The translations under genes and the position numbers were made by a program. A DNA stretch of 64,000 bases from contig NZ_BAAAYO010000001.1 of NCBI RefSeq assembly GCF_039536325.1, positions 496,001 through 560,000 of the forward strand, in the 5' to 3' direction. This stretch comes from Paenibacillus_AB hodogayensis (lineage in GTDB: Bacteria > Bacillota > Bacilli > Paenibacillales > NBRC-103111). Each line of letters begins with the position of its first letter. The first letter of the stretch is position 1. Shown here piece after piece: positions 35,460 to 43,671 of this stretch. The notes beneath the pieces are model-generated. The model saw only the letters and a list, made by a program, of their open reading frames with translations. It searched no databases and had not been told where the DNA came from.

Positions 35460-35741
35460 CTACCGAATCGTGACGCTGGACGACCATTTGGCATCCCATT
35501 CAAACAGCTCGTAGCTTCTTACTCCGTGCTCGACGAACGGGTCCCGCTCGACGAGCTGACGCACGGCTTCCAGGTCTTCGTCCCGGAACAGCACGATTCC
35601 ACCCCAGCCTTCCAGCAGCCGACCATTGCCCAGCACAACGCCTTGCTCCCGCAAGCCGGACAAATAATCGATGTGCGCTTGGAGATGCTCCTGCGCTTTA
35701 TCTTGATTTAGGTTTCTCAAAAATACGGCAAATATTCTCAT
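35460..35741 (-). CDS. YciI-family protein
   Basis: 93 residues, the usual size. Begins MRIFAVFLRNLNQDK and contains the conserved His-Asp pair region (HLQAHIDYLSGLREQG) and DPFVEHGVRSYELFEW, all typical of the ferredoxin-like YciI fold. Function of the family is mostly unknown; some are dehalogenase- or lactone-related. GGAGG precedes the ATG. It lies 58 bases downstream of the second monooxygenase gene in the same direction. Confidence 0.85.
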   Translation of the reverse strand: MRIFAVFLRNLNQDKAQEHLQAHIDYLSGLREQGVVLGNGRLLEGWGGIVLFRDEDLEAVRQLVERDPFVEHGVRSYELFEWDAKWSSSVTIR

Positions 35742-35799
35742 GGCACGGTTAGCCTCCTTCTCGGATCGTTTTGCCGCAAAGCCGCGGTTTCACGACGCC

Positions 35800-37167
35800 T
35801 TATTTTCCAATTTCCACACTTGCCCCGGGATGATCCGGCAGCAAGCGGGGGCCTTGCCCGAACAATTTGTCCCGGTAAGTGCCTTCGGCGTACTCCGACT
35901 GGACGAGCCCCCGCCGCTGCAATTCCGGAACGACCAGATCGACGAAATCGCTTATCGTACCCGGCTGCACGATCTGCCCGACGCTAAAGCCGTCGACCCC
36001 GGTTTCATCCACGAACCGCTCCATCTCCTCTGCGATCTGCTGCGGGGTGCCGATGGACAAGGAGCTGGTGCCGAACGCGCAAAAATTGGCCAGCTCCGTC
36101 TCCGTCCAAGAACGTCCCGGCTCCGCCGCTTCCGCCTCGACCATCGCTCCGCGCGTATCGAACTTGCGGACGAATTCCTTCAGCTTGTCCTTGCCGGCCT
36201 TGGCGAAATCGATGCCCGACCAAGCTCCAAACAAAGCCAGGATGCCTTCGGTGCTGGAATAGCGCAAGTAGCTCTCGTATTTGCTTTGCGCCTCGGTTTG
36301 CGTCTTGGCGACGATCGGCGTCAGCTTGGGGTAGAAGAGAATCCGGCTCGGATCGCGCCCGTAACGCTCGGCCCGCGAACGAATATCCCGGACGATCGCG
36401 CGGGTCGCTTCCACTGTCGGCGTATTAATGTAGATGCTCTCCGCATGCTTGGCCGCGAACTCGCGGCCGCGATCGGAATTGCCCGCTTGGAACAGCACCG
36501 GTGTCCGCTGCGGCGAAGGCTCGCCGAGATGAATGCCGGGAACGCGGTAATGCTTGCCCTCGTGCCGAATATCGTGAACCTTCGACGGATCGACGTACAC
36601 GCCGTTTTCACGGTCCATCACGACCGCATCGTCCTCCCAACTGCGCTGCCACAGCTTGTACACCACGTCCATATATTCGTCGGCCCGGTTATACCGCTCC
36701 ACCTTGTCGATCTGCTCGTCCAGGCCGAAATTGAGCGCGGCGCTCTCCAGAGCGGAGGTGACGATATTCCAGCCGATCCGGCCCTTCGTCAGATGATCGA
36801 GCGTCGTCAGCTTGCGTGCGAGCGCATAAGGATGCTCGTATGTCGTCGAGTACGTCACCGCAAAGCCTAGATGCTTTGTGACCGCAGCCATCGCGGGTAT
36901 CAAATACCCCGGATCGTTCAGCGGAATTTGAATCGCCTGGCGCAGGGCGGCGTCTCGCTTGCCCTCGTACACGTCCGGCACTCCGAGCATATCCGCAAGG
37001 AACAAAGCGTCGAAATGCCCGCGCTCCAACGTTTTCGCCAATTCCGTCCAGTAACGAAGACTCGTATATTCGCTGCCGCGATCGTCCGGATGCGCCCACA
37101 TGCCCGGGGCGGGGGCGACGCCGTTGATCGTAATCGCGTTCAAATAAATGCGTTTGCGCTTGCTCAT
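35800..37167 (-). CDS. FMNH2-dependent monooxygenase, NtaA/SnaA/DszA family (second of pair)
   Basis: 455 residues, normal for the family. Luciferase-like TIM barrel with RIYLNAITINGVAPAPGMWAHPDD, GRIGWNIVTSALESAALNFG and VLFQAGNSDRGREFAAKHAESIYI. Members oxygenate sulfur, amine or chelator compounds using FMNH2 from a separate reductase. ATG 37167 overlaps the TGA of the upstream paralogue by 4 bases; GGAGGAG lies about 12 bases before. With the adjacent transporter it suggests uptake and desulfurisation of an organosulfur compound. Confidence 0.9.
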   Translation of the reverse strand: MSKRKRIYLNAITINGVAPAPGMWAHPDDRGSEYTSLRYWTELAKTLERGHFDALFLADMLGVPDVYEGKRDAALRQAIQIPLNDPGYLIPAMAAVTKHLGFAVTYSTTYEHPYALARKLTTLDHLTKGRIGWNIVTSALESAALNFGLDEQIDKVERYNRADEYMDVVYKLWQRSWEDDAVVMDRENGVYVDPSKVHDIRHEGKHYRVPGIHLGEPSPQRTPVLFQAGNSDRGREFAAKHAESIYINTPTVEATRAIVRDIRSRAERYGRDPSRILFYPKLTPIVAKTQTEAQSKYESYLRYSSTEGILALFGAWSGIDFAKAGKDKLKEFVRKFDTRGAMVEAEAAEPGRSWTETELANFCAFGTSSLSIGTPQQIAEEMERFVDETGVDGFSVGQIVQPGTISDFVDLVVPELQRRGLVQSEYAEGTYRDKLFGQGPRLLPDHPGASVEIGK

Positions 37168-38558
37168 GATGTTCGAATCTCCTCCCATGTGATGCGCGAG
37201 CCTGGGTGCTCCGGCGGCAGACGGTCCCCTTGCCCGAACAGCTTGTTGCGGAAAGTCCCCTGCTCATATTCGGTCTGCATCCGTCCGCGGCGCTGAAGCT
37301 CGGGCACCACCTTGTCGATAAATTCCTCGAACGTCCCCGGACGCGTAATGTAGGCGATATTGAAGCCGTCCACTCCCGTGTTGTCCATAAACTGCTCCAG
37401 CTTATCGGCAATTTGCGCCGGCGTGCCGACCACCAGGGAACCGACTCCCCCGAAGGCGAAAAACTTCGCCAGCTCCTCGATGCGCCACTCCTTGTCCGGC
37501 TCGTTGCGGGCGAAAAACTCCAGCAAATAATTCGTTCCGCTGCGCTTCTCCCCGTTCTGGATAAATTCGAGCAGCTCTTGCGCCCCGAACTTGGAAAAGT
37601 CGGTGCCGATCCAAACGGACAAAAGGGACAGCGCGCCTTCCGGGCTCGAATAAGCCAAGTAGCTTTGCAGCTTCTCGAGCGCTTCCTCCTCCGTATCCCC
37701 GATGACGGGATTGAGCTTCGGAAAGAACAGCACGTCTTCCGGGTTGCGCCCGTAGCGGGCCGCGCGCTCGCGAATATCTCCTACGAGAAACTTCGTTTCT
37801 TCCTCGGTCATCGCGTTGAGGAAAATGCACTCCGCATGCTTGGCGGCGAACTCCCTTCCCCGGTTGGAGGAGCCGGCCTGGAACAGCACGGGCGTCCGCT
37901 GAAGCGACGGCTCGCACAAATGGATGCCCGGAACCCGGAAATAGTTCCCTTCATGGCCGATGTCGTGAACCTTGTCCGGGTTCGCATACACGCGCTTGTC
38001 CCTATCCTTCTCGACCGAATCGTCTTCCCAGCTTTGCTGCCACAGCTTGTAGACGACATCCAGATACTCGTCTCCGCGGTCGTATCTTTCGTCGTGCTCC
38101 AGCTGCCGGTCCAGACCGAAATTGCGGGCCGCGCTTTCCAGATTGGACATGACCATATTCCAGCCGATCCGGCCGTCGGTCAGGTGATCCAGCGTCGACA
38201 TTTTGCGGGCCAAGGCATAAGGATGCTCGTAGGATAACGACGCCGTCAGGGCAAAACCGAGGTGCTCGGTAACGGCCGCCATCGCCGGAATCGCAAAAGA
38301 CGGATCGTTGGTCGGCGTATACATCCCTTCCCGCAGGGCAGTGTCCCGGCTTCCGCGATAAACGTCGTACGTGCCCAGGATGTCGGCGAAGAAGACCGAA
38401 TCGAACCGTCCCCGCTCCAGCAGCTTCGCCAGCTCGATCCAGTAATCCAAATCCTTGTAACGGTCCACCTTGTTGTTCGGGTATCTCCATAGTCCCGCAT
38501 TGTCCTGAACGGGATTGGCCATCTCGACCGCATTCAGACGCATTCTTTTCCTGCTCAT
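37164..38558 (-). CDS. FMNH2-dependent monooxygenase, NtaA/SnaA/DszA family (first of pair)
   Basis: 464 residues. Same architecture as its downstream neighbour (MRLNAVEMANPVQDNAGLWRYPNN, GRIGWNMVMSNLESAARNFG, VLFQAGSSNRGREFAAKHAECIFL). The two are clearly paralogous and translationally coupled, so they may act on successive or alternative substrates, as DszA and relatives do. No flavin reductase gene is seen nearby, so FMNH2 must come from elsewhere. Confidence 0.9.
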   Translation of the reverse strand: MSRKRMRLNAVEMANPVQDNAGLWRYPNNKVDRYKDLDYWIELAKLLERGRFDSVFFADILGTYDVYRGSRDTALREGMYTPTNDPSFAIPAMAAVTEHLGFALTASLSYEHPYALARKMSTLDHLTDGRIGWNMVMSNLESAARNFGLDRQLEHDERYDRGDEYLDVVYKLWQQSWEDDSVEKDRDKRVYANPDKVHDIGHEGNYFRVPGIHLCEPSLQRTPVLFQAGSSNRGREFAAKHAECIFLNAMTEEETKFLVGDIRERAARYGRNPEDVLFFPKLNPVIGDTEEEALEKLQSYLAYSSPEGALSLLSVWIGTDFSKFGAQELLEFIQNGEKRSGTNYLLEFFARNEPDKEWRIEELAKFFAFGGVGSLVVGTPAQIADKLEQFMDNTGVDGFNIAYITRPGTFEEFIDKVVPELQRRGRMQTEYEQGTFRNKLFGQGDRLPPEHPGSRITWEEIRTS

Positions 38559-38616
38559 CGCCGTCTCCTATCCAGCGTCCCGCGCCGTCGACGGGCGAGA
38601 CGCTCCGCGTTGTCGC

Positions 38617-39669
38617 TTATTTAGGCAAGTAATCGGTCTTAAACACTTGATTCACGTCGACGTCTTTCTTCAAGACACCGGACTTGCGCAGCTGCTCGTG
38701 CAGCTGAACCCAGCGCTCCTTGCTCATGTACCCGTAGCCGTATTTGGCCGCGTCGCCGCCGAAGATGAATTCTTTCAGCGCGTTGCCGGAATAGTTGAGC
38801 TCCTCCATGTTGGCGTCCTGCATGTTCGCCGCCAGCGCTTTATTCGCCTCGCCGACGTTATCCTTGAAATAGTTCCAGCCTTTGGCGCTCGCCTTCAGAT
38901 AAGCCTTCACCACCTCAGGGTGTTCCTTCAAATAAGCTTCGGTCGTAAAAATAATGGTGTAGTATGGCGAATAGCCGGAATCGGAGACGAGCAGATGGTC
39001 CACCTCGACGTTCTGCTTCTTGAACGTAAAGATGTCGCTGGTCAAATAGCCTTGAATAACCGCATCCTTATCGTTCATGAAATTCGCGAACTGGCCGTTG
39101 TACTGCAGCTCCTTCACTTTGTCGAGCTTGTACGTTTCTTTCAAATAAGTCCAGTAGGGAGCGGTCAGCGCAACTTGCACCGAGCGTCCGTTGAGATCGT
39201 TGAAGCTTTTGATGTTGGCGCCTTTGTGGAAAAAGAGCGCGTTCGGCGCATTTTGCAGCGTAGCCGCGAGACCCACGATCGGAATCCCTTGCTCGCGGGC
39301 GAGCAGCAGAGTGTCGGCGCTCCCTACGCCAAAATTCGCTTTGCCCGAAGCGACGATCTGCACGGCGGATACTTGCGGGCCGCCCGGTTCGATCGTAACA
39401 TCCAGATTTTCATCCTTGTAGAAGCCTTTCGCTTGGGCAGCGTAGAAGCCCGTATGCGTAGCTCCCGGAAACCAGTCGAGCACCTGGGTTACCTTTGTAA
39501 GCTGAGCCGGTTTATCCGGCGACGCGCTCGGCGCAGGCGCAGAAGCGGGAGTTTTGACCTCCGGCGAGGAGCTGCCGGTGTTTCCTTTGCCGCAAGCGGC
39601 CAGCAGTTGGGAGAGCAGCACAAGCAAGCCGACCATCACGATCGTTTTACGCGAAAATGTATTCAACAC
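38617..39669 (-). CDS. NMT1/SsuA-like substrate-binding lipoprotein
   Basis: 350 residues. Lipobox LAAC at about 23-26, Ser/Pro-rich linker, then an NMT1/THI5-like periplasmic-binding fold (VLDWFPGATHTGFYAAQAKGFYKDENLDVTI, ANFGVGSADTLLLAREQGIP). Relatives bind sulfonates, taurine or pyrimidine precursors. It sits between the permease and monooxygenase genes. The VLDWFPGATHTGFYAA wording leans toward ThiY-like proteins, so a pyrimidine-type or sulfur-heterocycle ligand is also possible. Confidence 0.88.
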   Translation of the reverse strand: MLNTFSRKTIVMVGLLVLLSQLLAACGKGNTGSSSPEVKTPASAPAPSASPDKPAQLTKVTQVLDWFPGATHTGFYAAQAKGFYKDENLDVTIEPGGPQVSAVQIVASGKANFGVGSADTLLLAREQGIPIVGLAATLQNAPNALFFHKGANIKSFNDLNGRSVQVALTAPYWTYLKETYKLDKVKELQYNGQFANFMNDKDAVIQGYLTSDIFTFKKQNVEVDHLLVSDSGYSPYYTIIFTTEAYLKEHPEVVKAYLKASAKGWNYFKDNVGEANKALAANMQDANMEELNYSGNALKEFIFGGDAAKYGYGYMSKERWVQLHEQLRKSGVLKKDVDVNQVFKTDYLPK

Positions 39670-39711
39670 GGGTCATTCCTCCATAGCATGCACGCGGCAT
39701 ATTGATTTTTT

Positions 39712-40500
39712 TTACTTCTCCGCCTTCATTTCCGATTCGTGCCACGAACCGAGAAGACGCTTGGACAACAGGTTGACGATCAGAAAAAAGACGATGCCGA
39801 GCACGGAGGCCGCCAGTCCGCAGGCAAACAGGTACGGGGTTTGCAGCCGGGCAGCCGCGAACGTGATGGCGAAGCCGAGTCCTCCCCGTCCGCCGCCGAT
39901 GCCGGCGACATATTCGCCGACGATCGCCCCGATCACCGACAACGTGCACGAAATTTTCAAGCCGGCCACGATATAAGGCAGCGCGGCCGGAATGCGCAGC
40001 GACCGCATCGTCTGCCAGCGGGAGGCGGAATACAAATAAAACAAATTTTTCAAGCCTTGATCGGTCGAATTGAGCCCGATTAGCGTATTGGACAAAATAG
40101 GAAAGAAGCAGACGAGAAAAGAGATGCAGACGATCGCGTTTATGCCCGAGCCGAACCAGATGACGATAAGCGGCGCGATGGCGACGATCGGGACGGTTTG
40201 CAAAATGATCGCGTACGGATACACGCTCTTCTCGATCGGCTTCGACAATGCGAGCACGATAGCGCCCGTCACGCCGACGACGATGCTGAGCAGGAAGCCG
40301 AGCAGCGACTCGAGCGCCGTCGTGGCCGCCGATTCCAGCAGCGCGGGACCGTTATCGATCGCGGCGGCCACTACATCGGTCGGTTTGGGAAACAAGTAGG
40401 CGGGCGTTCCGAGCAAAGCGAGGCCGAACTGCCAAAGGCCCACAACGATGATAAAAGCGATAACCGGAGGCAAAATCGTCCCCTTCCGTTTAAGCACCAT
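39712..40500 (-). CDS. ABC transporter permease, SsuC/TauC type
   Basis: 262 residues, six membrane segments. The coupling region is LFYLYSASRWQTMRSLRIPAALPYIVAGLKIS. Start ATG 40500 overlaps the ATPase stop by 11 bases, which shows translational coupling; longer in-frame extensions would run deep into the ATPase gene. Forms the channel of the ATPase-permease-binding protein importer. Confidence 0.9.
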   Translation of the reverse strand: MVLKRKGTILPPVIAFIIVVGLWQFGLALLGTPAYLFPKPTDVVAAAIDNGPALLESAATTALESLLGFLLSIVVGVTGAIVLALSKPIEKSVYPYAIILQTVPIVAIAPLIVIWFGSGINAIVCISFLVCFFPILSNTLIGLNSTDQGLKNLFYLYSASRWQTMRSLRIPAALPYIVAGLKISCTLSVIGAIVGEYVAGIGGGRGGLGFAITFAAARLQTPYLFACGLAASVLGIVFFLIVNLLSKRLLGSWHESEMKAEK

Positions 40501-41332
40501 TGCGCGACAACCTCCCGCCCGGGCCGTGCAACGCCGCCGATACTTGCCGGACGTAATCGCCGAACTCCGGCGATGCCCGAAACTCCTCTTCCCGCGGGTA
40601 AGCGAACGGCACATCGATAAGCTGCGCCACTTTCCCCGGGCTGGACGTCATGACCGCAATCCGGGTGGATAAATAGACCGCCTCGAATACGTTATGCGTG
40701 ACGAACAGCACCGTCATGTCCCGCTCGCGCTGCCAGATGGCCAGCAGCTCCTCCTGCAGCGTCTGGCGGGTCATCTCGTCCAGAGCTCCGAAGGGCTCGT
40801 CCATCAGCAGCAGCTTGGGCTTGGCGACAAGCGCGCGGGCAATCGACGCCCTCATCTTCATGCCGCCCGACAGCTGGCGGGGCAGCGCCTTGGCATAGTC
40901 CCCGAGACCGACCAGCTCGAGCGCCTGAATCCCTTCCTGCTGTCTGCGCTTTGCGGGTAAGCCCGCAAGCTTCAAAGGAAGCGTAACGTTATCGAGGATG
41001 CTGCTCCACGGCATTAACGTCGCCTCCTGAAACACGAAAGCGACCTGATTGCTTGTTCTTGCCTGCAGGGATGTTCCGCCCAACACTTCGATGCCGCCTT
41101 CGCTTGGAGGCGTCAGGCCGGCAATCATGCGGAACACCGTCGACTTCCCGCAGCCGGATGGACCTACGAAGGAGATGAACTCCCCTTGGCGAATGTCCAG
41201 GCTTACGTCTCCAACTGCCGTTTTGCCGTTTTCATACCTTTTGCTCACTTCCGACAGCTTGACGACAACCGGCGGAGACGCCGGATCCAGCCGATCGGAT
41301 ACGCCGGGCGACTGCCCGTCTGGAACGCTCAA
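40490..41332 (-). CDS. ABC transporter ATP-binding protein, SsuB/TauB type
   Basis: About 280 residues. Walker A GPSGCGKST, Q-loop FVFQEATLMPW, signature LSGGMKMRASIARA, Walker B LLLMDEPFGALD, switch His FVTHNV. I prefer the TTG at 41332, 10 bases after AAGGAG (41348-41343); an in-frame GTG at 41341 sits too close to that site. First gene of the organosulfur-type operon. Confidence 0.88.
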   Translation of the reverse strand: MSVPDGQSPGVSDRLDPASPPVVVKLSEVSKRYENGKTAVGDVSLDIRQGEFISFVGPSGCGKSTVFRMIAGLTPPSEGGIEVLGGTSLQARTSNQVAFVFQEATLMPWSSILDNVTLPLKLAGLPAKRRQQEGIQALELVGLGDYAKALPRQLSGGMKMRASIARALVAKPKLLLMDEPFGALDEMTRQTLQEELLAIWQRERDMTVLFVTHNVFEAVYLSTRIAVMTSSPGKVAQLIDVPFAYPREEEFRASPEFGDYVRQVSAALHGPGGRLSRNGA

Positions 41333-41372
41333 GTCAGACACTCTCCTTCGCAGGGAAATACACCCTCAGTCG

Positions 41373-41437
41373 ATATTCATACTATTTCGCTATGAATATA
41401 TGACATTAGAATAAGAGATAGCCTGGATTGTTGTCAA
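41373..41437 (-). promoter_or_regulatory. Promoter and 9-bp inverted repeat before the organosulfur operon
   Basis: Minus-strand TTGACA (41437-41432), 18 bases, TATTCT (41413-41408). Downstream of the expected start, ATATTCATA (41373-41381) and TATGAATAT (41391-41399) form a perfect inverted repeat with a 9-base gap, a likely operator. AAAC-GTAT-GTTT near 41447-41460 is a further small palindrome. Confidence 0.6.
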
Positions 41438-41589
41438 CAGAAAAATTAAACGTATGTTTGTTTTTGTAAATATATGTTATTAATTCCGTAAAAAGCGCAT
41501 GAAAAAGAAGCGCCAACGAAAAACGACGGCGGCTTTGAGGAAGATGACAGCTTGCGGAACCGGAGCGGAACTATTCGCCGGATTTTGGT

Positions 41590-42234
41590 TCAATTGCTTG
41601 GGGAAGGGGATTGGAGAGCGGAAGGTTCGTATACGGCGTTTGGTTGTACGCCTAATCCTTGCAATACGTAAGCCGTCAAATCTCTCAATAGCTCCTCGTA
41701 GGACGGCTGGCCCTCTTCGGTTGCGATCGGGGCAATCTGGCCGCGGCTGGAATGGGCAAAGATCGAAGCCATCACGAACAGCAGAATCGTATCGAGCGAT
41801 TCGAACCGAAACACGCCGGCCGCTCGCCCCCGCTGGAGAACGTTCTGGATTTTGGCATACATCGGCAAAACATGTCGCTGCACGATTTCATAACGCGCAG
41901 TTCGCAAATTCATTTCATGGCGGAGAATGCTAATAATTTCGGGGTCCTTGAGACGAAAGTCGATCATATCCCGTATAAGCACCCGAAGCTGCTCGGCCGG
42001 CTCGGCTGATTCGGACTGCCCCATTCGGTCAACCCGGTCGAGCGGCATGAACGTCTCGAATAACGCTTCGAAAATTTGATCTTTTCCCCCAAAGTAATAA
42101 GAAATCATAGCCAAGTTCGTACCGGCCTGCTTGCTGATTTCCCGGACGCTCGTCCCATCGTATCCTTGCTTGGCGAACAGCTTCTTCGCCGTCACCAAAA
42201 TGCGCAATCTCGCATCCATCAACGTCATATTCAT
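41590..42234 (-). CDS. TetR-family regulator
   Basis: 214 residues. HTH at about 10-58 (RILVTAKKLFAKQGYDGTSVREISKQAGTNLAMISYYFGGKDQIFEALFE across helices 1-4), then a helical ligand domain. ATG 42234 has AAGGAG 7 bases upstream; an in-frame start at 42312 has none. It lies 250 bases upstream of the organosulfur operon in the same direction, but also back to back with the next TetR gene, so its target is unclear. Confidence 0.9.
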   Translation of the reverse strand: MNMTLMDARLRILVTAKKLFAKQGYDGTSVREISKQAGTNLAMISYYFGGKDQIFEALFETFMPLDRVDRMGQSESAEPAEQLRVLIRDMIDFRLKDPEIISILRHEMNLRTARYEIVQRHVLPMYAKIQNVLQRGRAAGVFRFESLDTILLFVMASIFAHSSRGQIAPIATEEGQPSYEELLRDLTAYVLQGLGVQPNAVYEPSALQSPSPSN

Positions 42235-42342
42235 GTCCAAGCTCCTTAATGCATGCCCGCGAATCGGGACGGACGACTTTTCGTTTACTATAACACATCG
42301 GAACGGTTGCAAACTACTAGTACAAAGTCTGTCCTTAAACTG

Positions 42343-42381
42343 TTACTTTATCTTGACAAAGTAAATTTACATGAGTTAATT
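42343..42381 (+). promoter_or_regulatory. Promoter with inverted repeat before the second tetR gene
   Basis: TTGACA (42353-42358), 17 bases, TTAATT (42376-42381). TTACTTT (42343-42349) and AAAGTAA (42358-42364) form a perfect inverted repeat over the -35, a good candidate for TetR autorepression. Confidence 0.6.
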
Positions 42382-42417
42382 TATTTATTGAAGTCAATGT
42401 TCTAGGAGGCATCTTCT

Positions 42418-43053
42418 ATTATTTATGCAGACCTTCCCTTGCGGGAACTGAAAAAAGCACGAAACAAAGTGGCCTTGTACGAAGCGGCGTTGTCCTTGTT
42501 GGGAGAAGGCATGTTCCGGGACGTACTGCTCGACGATATTTGCCGCAAGGCGGAAGTGTCCCGGGTCACGTTCTTCAAGTTTTTTCAAACAAAAGATGAC
42601 CTGCTCGTTTACTTTATGCGGGTATGGCTGACGGAGCGGATGATCGAGATCGAAGCGGAGCGGATGCGGGGGTTCTCGGCAGTCCGGCATCTGCTGCATA
42701 AAGTGGCGGAACAGTCCGCAGCCTATCCCGGTATTATTCCGAGCCTGATCGCTTTCCTGGCGGAAAGGAACATGCATCCCCGCATGCCCGAGCTGAGTCA
42801 AGCGGAGGTTCGGCTGCTGTTTCCCGGCCACGAGGAGCTGGGGGCCCGGACTCCGAATATGTTCGAGCTGTTTCAGCGGTGCATGACGGAGGCGGAAGCC
42901 GATGGCAGGCTAAGGGCAGATATTTCGGTAGAGCTGGCCGTGAAGGGGCTGTTTACGGTTTTTTACGGAGCGTTCTTGACCGCCCAGTTGTACGCCACCA
43001 CCGAAATTGCCGCCGTTTACGAAGCCCATCTTGCCTTATTGGAAAAGAAATAA
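42418..43053 (+). CDS. TetR-family regulator with apparent non-ATG start
   Basis: About 211 residues. HTH at about 8-60 (DLPLRELKKARNKVALYEAALSLLGEG, ICRKAEVSRVTFFKFFQTKDDLL). Homologues begin with a DLPLRExKKARTK segment, which here lies upstream of the first TTG (42439). AGGAGG at 42404-42409 is correctly spaced only for ATT codons at 42418 or 42421; no ATG, GTG or TTG is in frame there. So translation may start at AUU, or an ATG has mutated. Co-directional with the DUF4188 gene 16 bases downstream, its probable operon partner. Confidence 0.8.
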   Translation: MIYADLPLRELKKARNKVALYEAALSLLGEGMFRDVLLDDICRKAEVSRVTFFKFFQTKDDLLVYFMRVWLTERMIEIEAERMRGFSAVRHLLHKVAEQSAAYPGIIPSLIAFLAERNMHPRMPELSQAEVRLLFPGHEELGARTPNMFELFQRCMTEAEADGRLRADISVELAVKGLFTVFYGAFLTAQLYATTEIAAVYEAHLALLEKK

Positions 43054-43068
43054 AGGAGCGATGCGAGC

Positions 43069-43578
43069 ATGAGCAAAGTAATGCCCGGCCGATATACGGC
43101 GCAGTTGGATGGACCGTTCGTAGTATTCGTGATCGGAATGCGGATCAACCGCTTGTGGGCGGTACACAAATGGCTGCCGGTGTTTAAGGCAATGGGTCCG
43201 ATGCTTCAGGAGCTGTACCGCAACCCGCAGCTGGGATTCCTGGAAGCCAGCTACCATCTATCGTGGCGCGGGGTAACCCTTATTCAGTATTGGAAATCGT
43301 TCGAGCAGTTGGAGGAATACGCGCGAAAGGGCGCAACCCATCTGAAAGCTTGGCGCGATTTCAACCAGAAAGTCGGAACAAGCGGCACCGTCGGGATTTA
43401 CCATGAAACGTATTTGATCCAGGAAGGGCAGTACGAATCCGTGTACAACAACATGCCGGTTTATGGCCTGGCCAAGGCGGGCGCTCACGTTCCGGCTACC
43501 GGACAACGGGAAACCGCAAGCAGAAGGCTCGGCCGAAATAACGACCCCGCCGTTCCGACGCCGCCCGATCCGAGGTAA
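43069..43578 (+). CDS. DUF4188 monooxygenase-like protein
   Basis: 169 residues. Matches DUF4188 proteins: GRYTAQLDGPFVVFVIGMRINRLW, LGFLEASYHLSWRGVTLIQYWKSFEQLEEYAR, HLKAWRDFNQ, VGIYHETYLI. The fold is a dimeric alpha-beta barrel related to small haem-binding monooxygenases; substrate unknown. Sixteen bases after the TetR gene, with GGAG before the ATG, so TetR and this gene form a unit resembling inducible detoxification pairs. Confidence 0.85.
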   Translation: MSKVMPGRYTAQLDGPFVVFVIGMRINRLWAVHKWLPVFKAMGPMLQELYRNPQLGFLEASYHLSWRGVTLIQYWKSFEQLEEYARKGATHLKAWRDFNQKVGTSGTVGIYHETYLIQEGQYESVYNNMPVYGLAKAGAHVPATGQRETASRRLGRNNDPAVPTPPDPR

Positions 43579-43616
43579 CCCTGTTGAAGACACGGGCTGT
43601 CGCCTCAAAATTCCAC

Positions 43617-43653
43617 TTGTCTTCGACTGAACTCTAACATGTATGATGTTAGA
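43617..43653 (+). promoter_or_regulatory. Promoter with MerR-like long spacer and dyad
   Basis: TTGTCT (43617-43622), 19 bases, TATGAT (43642-43647), and a perfect inverted repeat TCTAACA-N7-TGTTAGA (43633-43653). A 19-base spacer is the MerR hallmark, although the dyad is shifted toward the -10. Confidence 0.55.
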
Positions 43654-43671
43654 AAACGAAGGGAATGTCAA

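Noticed and set aside
35740..36870. 376-codon open frame opposite the monooxygenase gene
   Set aside because: Shadow of the real leftward gene; low-complexity Arg/Leu composition.
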